The translations under genes and the position numbers were made by a program. Below, piece after piece: positions 53,642 to 62,552 of a DNA stretch of 64,000 nt (position 1 is the stretch's first letter; every line of letters starts with the position of its first letter). Location of the stretch: assembly GCA_964517135.1 (NCBI GenBank), contig CAZFBA010000013.1, forward strand, positions 31,490 to 95,489, in the 5' to 3' direction. This DNA comes from CAZFBA01 sp964517135 (lineage in GTDB: Bacteria; Cyanobacteriota; Vampirovibrionia; JBFMGH01). The notes under the pieces are model-generated. The model was not told where the DNA came from. It did not search any database and worked only from the letters and a program-made list of their open reading frames with translations.

Positions 53642-54571
53642 ATGGATTTAAAAGGAAAACACTTTTTAACACTCGGCGACTTTGACCCTGAAAGCATCTT
53701 TCACCTGCTCGATGTTGCAAAAACACTCAAACAGGACAAAAAAATACGACGCCCCCATCCCATAATGAAGGATAAAACATTGGCCACAATTTTTGAAAAG
53801 CCAAGCCTCAGAACAAGAATAAGTTTTGACGTCGGATTTATGCAAATGGGTGGCAATGTCATCAACATAAGAAAAGAAGAAGTCAATCTCGGTAAACGTG
53901 AACCCGTAAAAGATGCAGCACGTAACATTTCCCGGTATGTTGACTGCATTATGATCAGGACATTTGCACATTCTCTGATAGAAGAATTTACACAGTGGTC
54001 CAAAGTGCCTGTTATTAACGGCCTTACAGATAAATATCATCCCTGTCAGGTGCTGGCAGACCTCTTTACTGTTCAGGAAAAATTTAATGATTTTAAAGGT
54101 CTTAAACTGACCTATATAGGTGATGGTAATAATGTTGCTCATAGCCTGCTTCTGGGTTCTTCACTTGTAGGAATGGATGTCACAATCGTCTCTCCTGGTG
54201 GTTATACTCCTGCAAAAGATGTAGTGACAAAAGCAAATGAAATAGCAAAGAAAACCGGTTCAAAAATAACCCTTGCAAAAAACCCTGAAGAAGCTATAAG
54301 TGCTGCCAATGTTGTTTATACAGATGTCTGGGCCTCTATGGGTCAGGAAGAAGAAGCAGAAAAGCGCAAGAAAGTCTTTAAAGATTATCAGGTCAACAGT
54401 AAACTGATTAAACTTGCAGATCCCAACTGTATTGTAATGCACTGCCTGCCTGCACACAGAGAAGAAGAAATTACTGATGAAATATTTGAAATACACGCAG
54501 AAACTATCTTTGATCAGGCAGAAAATAGAATGCATGCTCAAAATGCTATTATGGCCTGTTTGTTAGGATAA
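53642..54571 (+). CDS. argF: Ornithine carbamoyltransferase
   Basis: The 309-residue enzyme shows the carbamoyl-phosphate site FEKPSLRTR (residues 51-59; STRTR in most members), the central carbamoyl-phosphate motif region (NGLTDKYHPCQVLADL), and HCLPAHREEE with the catalytic Cys. It forms citrulline from ornithine in arginine synthesis in the cytoplasm. The Asp/Gly motif DVWASMGQEEE supports ornithine over aspartate as substrate. GAAGGAG precedes the ATG. A strong terminator follows. No other arginine gene is adjacent. Confidence 0.96.
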   Translation: MDLKGKHFLTLGDFDPESIFHLLDVAKTLKQDKKIRRPHPIMKDKTLATIFEKPSLRTRISFDVGFMQMGGNVINIRKEEVNLGKREPVKDAARNISRYVDCIMIRTFAHSLIEEFTQWSKVPVINGLTDKYHPCQVLADLFTVQEKFNDFKGLKLTYIGDGNNVAHSLLLGSSLVGMDVTIVSPGGYTPAKDVVTKANEIAKKTGSKITLAKNPEEAISAANVVYTDVWASMGQEEEAEKRKKVFKDYQVNSKLIKLADPNCIVMHCLPAHREEEITDEIFEIHAETIFDQAENRMHAQNAIMACLLG

Positions 54572-54572
54572 A

Positions 54573-54586
54573 AATACATATGTATT
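54573..54586. promoter_or_regulatory. Palindrome AATACATATGTATT, copy 3
   Basis: Perfect copy two bases after the argF stop codon and before its terminator; identical to sites at 18258 and 25033. In this place a promoter role is less obvious. Confidence 0.5.
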
Positions 54587-54597
54587 ATAAATAATTA

Positions 54598-54637
54598 AAA
54601 CTTGGGAAAATCAAAAAGGTTTCCCCAAGTTTTTATA
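54598..54637 (+). terminator. Rho-independent terminator of argF
   Basis: AAACTTGGG-AAA and TTTCCCCAAGTTT pair with one bulge around TCAAAAAGG, followed by a T-run on the plus strand. Confidence 0.85.
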
Positions 54638-54821
54638 TTGGTTACACTGTCTCAATAACCTAAAAAATTAAACAATTCTAAAGCCCTATATTTTCTGAAA
54701 TCTGATTACTTATGACTTTGATTATAGTTATTCAGAGACCCCTGTTATGATTTGATTGACTTCTGTATAATTAGAAAAATACAATATTGCCGGTTTTATA
54801 ACCTGCACACAGGAAAAAAAG

Positions 54822-56492
54822 ATGAAAGACAGCACAGAACCTAAAAATATCTTAAACAGCCCCCTCTGGGTTATATTATTAACGATTATTCTGGCCTATA
54901 CGTTTAATATTTATTTTCACAGGTTACCTCTGGACTCTATTTCAGAAGGTGATTTTGGCAGAGATCTTTATAATTTCTACCTTGTATCAAAAGGACAACT
55001 GCCTTATATTGATTTTAACTGGATTTATGGCCCATTGATACCAGTCATTTATGGCATTGTCTTCAAAATTGCAGGCGTATCTGTTCTTAATGCTGTTAGC
55101 TTCTGGTATTTAATGTTTTTTATATGTGTTTATATCATTTTCTATCTGGTAAGTAAATTTTCTAACGGGCTTTTTGGTTCAATAGCAGGTATTTTATTTG
55201 TTGTTTATTATGCTTTTATAATACAGACCTTCAATCACCTTGCAGGTACTTTTTTTATACTGCTGGCATTACTGTTTATCAAGTTTCATCTTGATACTGA
55301 TAAGCCTGTTTATCTATATTTAACAACCTTATCATGTTTTTTTGTAGCAATAACAAAGCTTAATATGGGGCTTGCTTTTTCGGGTCCGCTTTTTCTGGTA
55401 GTAATTCTGTATTATTATTTTAACAAAAAACCTTTCAGACACATTATTCAGTCATTAATATTACTATTCTTACTGACAATACTGATTTATGGGGTCTTAA
55501 TAGCCAGTTCACCTGTTGATCAGTTATCGAAGAGTTTTCCATATTCTAAATCATCCTTATCTTCTGCAAGGTTTGACTTATTAACAGGTATATTCATTGC
55601 TGATGCAGCATCCTTAACTTTTGACATTCGGGAACGCAGATTTTCAACTCTTATTTTTTATATTACATCCCTGAACTACTGGTATTACTTTATACCTGTG
55701 ATTTCACTGTTATTTGCGTATTTGATTTTTATTAAAAATCGCTTTAACAAAGATGTATCTTATATTTTAATACTTTCTATGACTTCAATATTTTGCTTAC
55801 ACGAGTTTATAATGGTTGGATCTGTATATTCACTACGCTTCTGGGTGCTGGCACAGGTTATAGTTCTTATTTTCTTTTTATTGCAAAAGTTTATTGAATA
55901 TTGTAAAGATAAGAAGTTTTATAGACCTGCTATTACAGCTTTTGGAATTATACTTTTTATTACAATGATTGCAAAATTACATGTTATTATTCTATTTAAG
56001 AACTACCCGGCTAATTTTTATCCGACAGAAAGAGTTAAAGCATGCTTTAGCAATACACCGTGGTTTCATATAATGGTAGGAACCCTTGAATACATTGAAA
56101 AAAATATTAAACCAGATGAAAAACTCCTGTCAATTCCTTATAATGCCTTCTACAATTTTGCATCAGGCCGTGATTTCCCGTCGAAACATACTGAATTTCT
56201 TTATTTATCTAATATTAATGAAAAAGAACAACAACAAATTATTGATAACCTTGAAAAGTACAGGGTTAAACATATTTTATATTCTCATAAAACAGGCCAG
56301 ATAGCCTTTGGAGTGGGTGAATTTGGTGAAACTCATTGTAAAATCTTAAACGATTACATTGTTAAAAACTATGACTATGATGTTTCTTTCTTTTATAAAG
56401 AACAAATACACAATCTGGCCCCCATATCTTTCTTTAAGAGAAAAACACCCTTTAAAGATATTACAGGTACAGCACAGGAAAAAGACCAGTGA
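54822..56492 (+). CDS. GT-C-type glycosyltransferase-like membrane protein
   Basis: The 556-residue protein has about 10-12 membrane helices and an acidic first outer loop (SISEGDFGRDLYNFYLVSKG), the place of the catalytic Asp in GT-C/PMT/ArnT-type glycosyltransferases that use lipid-linked sugars. The C-terminal 100 residues are soluble. Its last 4 bases overlap the start of prmA (GTGA), so it leads a four-gene operon with translation genes, an unexpected combination. A TATAAT at 54766 may be the -10 box. The substrate is unknown. Confidence 0.75.
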   Translation: MKDSTEPKNILNSPLWVILLTIILAYTFNIYFHRLPLDSISEGDFGRDLYNFYLVSKGQLPYIDFNWIYGPLIPVIYGIVFKIAGVSVLNAVSFWYLMFFICVYIIFYLVSKFSNGLFGSIAGILFVVYYAFIIQTFNHLAGTFFILLALLFIKFHLDTDKPVYLYLTTLSCFFVAITKLNMGLAFSGPLFLVVILYYYFNKKPFRHIIQSLILLFLLTILIYGVLIASSPVDQLSKSFPYSKSSLSSARFDLLTGIFIADAASLTFDIRERRFSTLIFYITSLNYWYYFIPVISLLFAYLIFIKNRFNKDVSYILILSMTSIFCLHEFIMVGSVYSLRFWVLAQVIVLIFFLLQKFIEYCKDKKFYRPAITAFGIILFITMIAKLHVIILFKNYPANFYPTERVKACFSNTPWFHIMVGTLEYIEKNIKPDEKLLSIPYNAFYNFASGRDFPSKHTEFLYLSNINEKEQQQIIDNLEKYRVKHILYSHKTGQIAFGVGEFGETHCKILNDYIVKNYDYDVSFFYKEQIHNLAPISFFKRKTPFKDITGTAQEKDQ

Positions 56493-57412
56493 CAGACTAT
56501 ATAGAAGTTTCTATCGAAGTAAATACGCTTTATACTGAACTTGTAAGCGAGATTATTTCTTCTTATGGCTTTGATGAGCTTATTCTTACCGAAGAGCATT
56601 TTTCTGAAAATTCTTTAGAACTTAATTCTAACCATTTAAAAGTTTATATTCCTGATTTAGAGGATAACAAAAAGATCATTGAAGCAATAAAAGCTGATTT
56701 AAAAGAAAAACACCGGCAGCTAAAAAAAGATAATATATCTGAAACCCTTACAGGCAGCTGGAAAATATCAATAAAAATCATTAAAGATGAAGACTGGTCA
56801 GAAAACTGGAAGAAATACTGGCATCCTTTGCGTATTGGCAAGAATTTTATAATATGCCCTAGCTGGGAAACCTGCTCTATAGAGTCTCCTGATGATGTTA
56901 TTATTATCATTGATCCAGGATCTGCCTTCGGTACAGGCACACATGCTACAACAAGATTGTGTCTTTGTGCTATAGAAAAAGTTTTAAGTAATAATAAAGC
57001 TCCTCAAAAAGCTCTCGATGTAGGTACTGGTTCTGGTATTCTCGCTATTGCAGCTGCAAAAAAAGGAATTATTAACGTAAAAGGCATAGATATTGACCCT
57101 GTTGCCATTCAGGTAGCTACTGAAAATGCTAAGTTGAACGGCATTGATCAATATTGTAGCTTTAATACACTTTCTATTAGAAACCTGAATACAGAATATG
57201 ACCTTATTATTGTTAATATACTTGCTAAAACCATTCTTTCAATGTCTGAAGATATTAAAAGACTTACAAAAAGGCAGGGGTATATTATATTAAGCGGCAT
57301 TATAAGTGAAAAAATTGACGAAATTATCAATCATTTTCAATCATCAGGCTATAATATTGTTGAAAATATTAGTGAAGAAAACTGGCATGCAATAATAGCA
57401 CAAAGAGTTTAG
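56489..57412 (+). CDS. prmA: Ribosomal protein L11 methyltransferase
   Basis: The 307-residue protein starts with GTG overlapping the previous stop. It has the PrmA N-terminal domain, then DPGSAFGTGTHATTRLCL, the SAM-binding DVGTGSGILAIAAA and the NILAKTI motif, all diagnostic. It trimethylates L11. rsmE follows 2 bases later. Confidence 0.95.
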   Translation: MTDYIEVSIEVNTLYTELVSEIISSYGFDELILTEEHFSENSLELNSNHLKVYIPDLEDNKKIIEAIKADLKEKHRQLKKDNISETLTGSWKISIKIIKDEDWSENWKKYWHPLRIGKNFIICPSWETCSIESPDDVIIIIDPGSAFGTGTHATTRLCLCAIEKVLSNNKAPQKALDVGTGSGILAIAAAKKGIINVKGIDIDPVAIQVATENAKLNGIDQYCSFNTLSIRNLNTEYDLIIVNILAKTILSMSEDIKRLTKRQGYIILSGIISEKIDEIINHFQSSGYNIVENISEENWHAIIAQRV

Positions 57413-57414
57413 CA

Positions 57415-58179
57415 ATGTCTGAAATACCCAGAACTTTTGTATCAGAGGATTATATAGATCATAACCAATCTATAATATTTATTAATGATATAGATGAAAT
57501 TCACCATCTTAAAAATGTCTTAAGAATAAAAGAAAACGACATCATTCATATACTTGATAATCAAGGCAATATATATTTTTGTCATGCTTCAACTGTATCT
57601 AACAAAGAAATCACATGTTTAATAGACACATGTGAATTATTGAAACCTTATCCTTCAGTGAATATCAGGCATTTTCAAAGCATTATTAAAAGCGATAGAC
57701 AAGACTTCATAATACAAAAACTGGTTGAAATGGGCGTCAGTGAAGTTATTTGCTTCCCTTCAGAATATTCAAACTTCAGGATAAATAACAAAAATAAACT
57801 TCAAAAAAAACTTACCCGCTGGAATAAAATAGCTTTAAACGCTTCAAAACAATCTAAACGGTCTACCTTTGCAAGAGTTCTTTTTTATGAGAGCCTTGAA
57901 AAAGCACTTGAAACAGTAAATACCCGATTAACAGACCTTAATATCTCTCTTGTAGAAACACATAAAGATTCTAATATAAAGCAATTACTCAAAAAATATT
58001 ACAAAAAACCAGAAACAATCAATATTTTTACAGGGCCAGAAGGCGGATGGTCAGATCAAGAAAAAGAACTGTTTCTATCTAAAGGTATTTATAAGGTTAA
58101 CGTTGGCTCAAATATTTTAAGGGCAGAAACAGCAGCAATACTTATAACTGGAATCATACTCTATGAATATGAATTTTAA
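57415..58179 (+). CDS. rsmE: 16S rRNA (uracil-1498-N3)-methyltransferase
   Basis: The 254-residue SPOUT-class enzyme has the RsmE pattern: HLKNVLRIKENDIIHILD, SDRQDFIIQKLVEMGVSE, ALNASKQSKRSTFAR and the knot motifs FTGPEGGWSDQE and GSNILRAETAA. It methylates U1498 of 16S rRNA. It starts two bases after prmA and overlaps cca by 17 bases. Confidence 0.95.
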   Translation: MSEIPRTFVSEDYIDHNQSIIFINDIDEIHHLKNVLRIKENDIIHILDNQGNIYFCHASTVSNKEITCLIDTCELLKPYPSVNIRHFQSIIKSDRQDFIIQKLVEMGVSEVICFPSEYSNFRINNKNKLQKKLTRWNKIALNASKQSKRSTFARVLFYESLEKALETVNTRLTDLNISLVETHKDSNIKQLLKKYYKKPETINIFTGPEGGWSDQEKELFLSKGIYKVNVGSNILRAETAAILITGIILYEYEF

Positions 58180-59602
58180 TAAAAATATACAGCTAAATAT
58201 TGAAAATGACAGCATAAATAGACTTTTAAAAGACTTCTGTTTAGAATTTACAGGCATAAAACTCTATCTGGTAGGAGGATACTTAAGAGATATAATACTA
58301 AATATACCTACAATAGATAGAGACTATACAGTATGCGGTATAAAGGGTGTTTTATTTGCCTCAAAACTCTCAGAAAAACTTAAAACAAAATGCATCATTC
58401 TGGATAATAAGCACGATGTTGCAAGAGTAATTTTGCCAGACAAACAGAATTATCTTGATATTGCAGGATGCCAGGGTATTGACATTCATGAAGACCTCTC
58501 AAGAAGAGACTTTACGGTCAATGCTATGGCTTATTTACTCGTGCCTGAGGGCTCAAATGAGGTTATTGATCCTCATAATGGACAGAGAGATATTAAAAAC
58601 AGTATTATTCGGGCTATTTCAGAAAAAAATATCGTTGATGACCCTCTTAGAATACTCAGAAGTTATAGATTTGCACTGCATCTTTCAGGTACAATAGATG
58701 AAACTACCAGAATGGCAATAAATAAAAACTCTTCACTTCTTAAAAACATTGCAGCAGAAAGAATTCAGGCAGAATTAAATAAAATATTTGCTGCGGATAA
58801 TTCATTCATATATGTACATGAAATGGCTTATAACGGTATTTTAGAAACACTAATACCTGAAATGACTTTACTTAGAAAAGTTCCTTCAAATGTATATCAT
58901 CATCTTGGACTCTATGAGCACACTCTTGAGGTATACAGACAGATAGAAGTGCTGTTTTCTGGAATGCCTGAAAAGACAAGAGAGCATTTTAAAAGCAATG
59001 CAACATCTTCTATTCAACGAATAGTCGCTTTAAAGTATGCAGCCCTTCTACATGACATAGCCAAGCCTGATACCTGGTTAATAGACAATGAAGGCAAGCA
59101 TACTTTTCTGGGGCATGCTGATCAGGGAGCAGAAAAAGCTGAATTAATCGCCAGAAGACTTAAATTACCTAATATAATTATTAAAATAATCAAGCAATTG
59201 ACTAAATATCACCTTTATCCTTCTCAGCTGGCGCCTTATTTTCAAAAGCCATCTAAAAAAGCTAAAAGCAGGTTTTTCAAAAAACTTGGCAATGATGTTC
59301 CAGAAGTAATTTTGCTAGCTAAAGCCGATAGAATTGCAGCACAGGGAGAAAAAATTACTGAAAAAATTGTAAAAGCAAGACTTGAAATGCTTGATGAGCT
59401 GCTGAATGACTATTATAAAAGCCTTGAAAAAGCTGTTGAACTGCCTAAAATTATTGATGGCAATGATGTTATGAAAATTTTAAACATTAAACCATCAGAA
59501 AAAGTGGGTAAAATTCTCAATGAAATTAGAGAACTTCAAACAGAGGGCGAATTAAAAACCTCTGAAGAAGCAATTAACTGGATCAAAACCAACTATGAAT
59601 AG
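58163..59602 (+). CDS. cca: CCA tRNA nucleotidyltransferase (class II, HD domain)
   Basis: The 479-residue protein has the class II polymerase signature LVGGYLRD and the catalytic DRDYTV (two Asp), RRDFTVNAMAY, DPLRILRSYRFA and a C-terminal HD hydrolase domain (HLGLYEHTLEV, ALLHDIAKPDT). It adds or repairs the 3' CCA of tRNAs. The 17-base overlap with rsmE implies coupled expression. A poly(A) polymerase is a possible alternative for such sequences, but the motif order suits CCA enzymes. Confidence 0.93.
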   Translation: MNMNFNKNIQLNIENDSINRLLKDFCLEFTGIKLYLVGGYLRDIILNIPTIDRDYTVCGIKGVLFASKLSEKLKTKCIILDNKHDVARVILPDKQNYLDIAGCQGIDIHEDLSRRDFTVNAMAYLLVPEGSNEVIDPHNGQRDIKNSIIRAISEKNIVDDPLRILRSYRFALHLSGTIDETTRMAINKNSSLLKNIAAERIQAELNKIFAADNSFIYVHEMAYNGILETLIPEMTLLRKVPSNVYHHLGLYEHTLEVYRQIEVLFSGMPEKTREHFKSNATSSIQRIVALKYAALLHDIAKPDTWLIDNEGKHTFLGHADQGAEKAELIARRLKLPNIIIKIIKQLTKYHLYPSQLAPYFQKPSKKAKSRFFKKLGNDVPEVILLAKADRIAAQGEKITEKIVKARLEMLDELLNDYYKSLEKAVELPKIIDGNDVMKILNIKPSEKVGKILNEIRELQTEGELKTSEEAINWIKTNYE

Positions 59603-59848
59603 TTTTTATTACCTGATCTGTAGTAAATGCAAATTTTTAAGTTTTGAACATTTACTAATCTCAAATATCATAATAAAATATTACTTATACTGAGCTGAAT
59701 TCGACAAGGTTTGTCTGATTAATTAACATCCAAAGTATTTTTTACAATGGCAAAGTATGAAAGCATTGTCTGGTAGACTTTAACCACAATAAATTTATTT
59801 CAGCTCTTTTGTTTAAGCTATCCCGCAATATTTGACAGGAATTTTTTA

Positions 59849-60841
59849 ATGATGGAAATACATAAAATAACATCCGATAATGTTGATAAGCTTCAGGACC
59901 TTTATAATGAGTTTAAAGATTCTGCAAAAGATTATTATAACTTTGATACAACACCTCTTGATTTTATACAGTTCAAAAAAGGTATTATTATAGGTATTTT
60001 AAAAGGCTTTTATGCAACAATAGAAGATAAACCAGCAGGTTTTTTATTTTATGTTATAGAAGAACACAGATCTGTAGAGATTAACATTGTGCATATAACA
60101 GAAGAGTTCAGGGGTGAAGACATTGAAATAGACCTTCTTGAAGAATTTCTCGATGAAATAAAAGAAACACCGGGCTGGGATGTTATCAGTTACCCGATGT
60201 TAGGCGGTCAGTCAGCCTATGTAAATAAAATTACACATCTCGGTTTTAAGCTGGTAGGACAGGCTATTGTGAGGTTCCATCTAGATGATATTATTTGCCC
60301 TCAGATTGTTACAAAGCTAAAATTGCCAGAACTGCCTGAAGGTTATTCTATTAGCAGCTGGAAACCTGAATATCTTGAGGATGTTTCAAATGTTATCTAT
60401 GAAAGTTTTCATACAGCACCTGATGCTTTGTTTGATCCCAGATTTAGAACCTATGAAGGCTGCAAAAAAATCGTTACAATGCTTGTAAATAGCATTATGG
60501 GAGACTTCTTACCAGATTGTACCTCTGTGTTAATTGAAGGCAGCAAACCTGTCGGAGTATGTTTTGCAAACCTTACCAATGATCAGATGGGCAATATACC
60601 CCTGGTTGGCCTGTTGCAATCAGCACAGGGCAAAGGTTTAAGTATTCAATTACTTAAAAAAACTCTCGAAAAATTCATTCATGATGTTATTGAAGCCAGG
60701 CTTGATTGTATGGAAGTTAACGCTACTGTTGAAACAGACAACTTTCCTGCCCTTAGAATGTATAGAAAAGTTGGCTTCCGGGAAGATTATAACTATCCTC
60801 ATGCCTATATGGAGAATGAAAACAGAGAACAAAAAGGTTAA
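59849..60841 (+). CDS. GNAT N-acetyltransferase (double-domain)
   Basis: The 330-residue protein contains two GNAT-like halves. The N-terminal one (about 1-155) lacks a clean acetyl-CoA loop; the C-terminal one (about 160-325) has LQSAQGKGLSIQLLKKTLE in the P-loop position and NFPALRMYRKVGF, the typical final helix-strand. The substrate is unknown. It lies five bases before the arginine-methyltransferase-like gene, so they are probably co-expressed. Confidence 0.85.
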   Translation: MMEIHKITSDNVDKLQDLYNEFKDSAKDYYNFDTTPLDFIQFKKGIIIGILKGFYATIEDKPAGFLFYVIEEHRSVEINIVHITEEFRGEDIEIDLLEEFLDEIKETPGWDVISYPMLGGQSAYVNKITHLGFKLVGQAIVRFHLDDIICPQIVTKLKLPELPEGYSISSWKPEYLEDVSNVIYESFHTAPDALFDPRFRTYEGCKKIVTMLVNSIMGDFLPDCTSVLIEGSKPVGVCFANLTNDQMGNIPLVGLLQSAQGKGLSIQLLKKTLEKFIHDVIEARLDCMEVNATVETDNFPALRMYRKVGFREDYNYPHAYMENENREQKG

Positions 60842-60846
60842 ACTAT

Positions 60847-62157
60847 ATGGACTGGCTTAAAAAATTAATGGATAACCCTGATGATATACCATCAGATGAA
60901 GAACTTATAAAAAGTATCAATGAATCTGCACAAAATATAGACAATGAAGAGGCTTATAACAGGTCTCTTACCCTGTCGCCCCACGTCTATCTTAAATTTG
61001 AACCCGGCGGCAAGCTGATGATACAAAACGTCAACTCTGATGCGGCAGTTGAATTCACTAAAGACGCTCTTCTGGTTCTTTATGATTTCTTTAACCCTGA
61101 AAGTGGAGGGCTTACAGTTAATGACTTTTTGAAAAACTGGCCTCCTGAAAGTCATAATGAATTAAAAAGGTCTATTAATCTTTTAACCGGTAGTGATATT
61201 CTTATTGAAACATCCAGAGTTGAAGAGTTTACTACAGATGATACCCCTCAGGCACCAACACCTGAGAAAAATATACATATTAACCTCATCAATCATCATT
61301 ATATGCTTAAAGACTACGTAAGGTTAGCAGCTTATCGCCGTGCAATAGAGAATAAAGTTAAACCAGGATGCATATCTATGGATCTTGGCACCGGCACAGG
61401 TATATTAGCCTTTTTTGCTGCTAAAGCCGGTTCAAAAAAAGTTTATGCAATAGAAAAACGCTCTGATATTGTTGAATTATCAAAAGAACTGGCAAGAGAA
61501 AATGGCATTGAAGATAAAATTGAATACCTGGTGGGCAATTCAGCCAAAATTTCTCCGGATATATTTGAAGAAAAGGTTGATGTATTTGTTTCTGAAATTC
61601 TTGGCAGCGGTATTTTTGAAGAAAACGTCATTGAATTCACTATGGATGCCAGAGATAGATTTTGCAAGCCAGATGCTGCACTTATCCCCTGCAAATTAGA
61701 TGTCTATGCTTTCGGATATGACGCAGGAAGAGCTGATGACATAGGCCAGGAAATCTCTGAAGTTGAAAGAATGTACGATCTTAAATTAACTAAATATAAA
61801 AATCATCTGCTTAATTTTATAAGTGCACGGTATGAACGCTATAATCCTTCAATATACAGGGTTATGACACACCAGCTTATGACCAGATCTATTGACTTTA
61901 AGAATGTTAAAAAACCTATGTTTAGAGATAATCTTGAACTTGAGGTAATAGAAGACGGAAATCTAAACGCTTTTTGTGCTTATTTTGTAGCACACCTGGA
62001 TGAACATACTACGCTTACTAATTCTCCCTGGGCACCTTCAACACACTGGATTCAAAAAGTCTTTGTCATGCCTCAATCATTAAAAGTTACAAAAGGGCAG
62101 AAAATACCTGTTACATCAATTTATGATGGTGATTATCGTGTAGAACTAAGAGTATAA
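60847..62157 (+). CDS. PRMT-like methyltransferase with PqqD-like N-terminal domain
   Basis: The 436-residue protein carries PRMT hallmarks: MLKDYVRLAAYRRAI (153-167), the SAM loop DLGTGTGIL (179-187), the double-E pair E250 and E259 nine residues apart (SEILGSGIFEE), and THW (399-401) in THWIQKVFVM. All occur in eukaryotic protein arginine methyltransferases. Residues about 41-121 resemble a PqqD-like winged-helix (LSPHVYLKFEPGGKLMI..., then helices). I infer arginine N-methylation of a protein or peptide in the cytoplasm. The N-terminal domain call is less certain. Confidence 0.8.
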   Translation: MDWLKKLMDNPDDIPSDEELIKSINESAQNIDNEEAYNRSLTLSPHVYLKFEPGGKLMIQNVNSDAAVEFTKDALLVLYDFFNPESGGLTVNDFLKNWPPESHNELKRSINLLTGSDILIETSRVEEFTTDDTPQAPTPEKNIHINLINHHYMLKDYVRLAAYRRAIENKVKPGCISMDLGTGTGILAFFAAKAGSKKVYAIEKRSDIVELSKELARENGIEDKIEYLVGNSAKISPDIFEEKVDVFVSEILGSGIFEENVIEFTMDARDRFCKPDAALIPCKLDVYAFGYDAGRADDIGQEISEVERMYDLKLTKYKNHLLNFISARYERYNPSIYRVMTHQLMTRSIDFKNVKKPMFRDNLELEVIEDGNLNAFCAYFVAHLDEHTTLTNSPWAPSTHWIQKVFVMPQSLKVTKGQKIPVTSIYDGDYRVELRV

Positions 62158-62300
62158 ACCCGAAAATATATCATCATTGCTATACAACAGTCTTTCCTGA
62201 TGTTTTATTTCTCTATCAATGTAGCGAAAACAAAAAAATCTATCATTCTGGTTATGTATCAGTTTTATAACTAATACTGAGTTGCAATCAATGCATAAGC
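62158..62300. other. Intergenic region after the PRMT-like gene
   Basis: A+T-rich, no frame with a ribosome binding site on either strand and no strong terminator; it leads into repeat family D. Confidence 0.4.
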
Positions 62301-62366
62301 TGTCATTCTGGGGTGAAGCCCGAAAAATATCCTACTAATAAATCCTTCGCTGTGTTTTAGATGACA
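62301..62366 (+). repeat. Intergenic repeat family D (inverted TGTCATTCTG...ATGACA)
   Basis: A 66-base element starts TGTCATTCTG and ends ATGACA. The inside contains GAAGCCCGAAAAA and TCCTTCGCTGTG. Closely similar short repeats occur between genes in many bacteria. A fragment is at 40647-40662, and the neighbouring GAGGCTAATATTC stretch at 62380 matches 40501. Confidence 0.65.
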
Positions 62367-62552
62367 AAAAAGGGGGAAAGAGGCTAATATTCAGCAAAAC
62401 TAGAGAATTAAAAAATTTTGTAAACAAAACTATTTACCTTATCTTACGTAACTCCTGATGAAAATCTTTTCAGAAGTTTAATTGTTTTAAGATTTCTAAA
62501 ACTTGCGATAGAATAATAACAATGACAAAAAGTAATATCTGGCAGATGGAAT

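Noticed and set aside
54700..54745. Fourth, inverted copy of family B
   Set aside because: Only ATTCAGAGA and a loose CAGATTTCAG match remain, with wrong spacing; too weak to claim.
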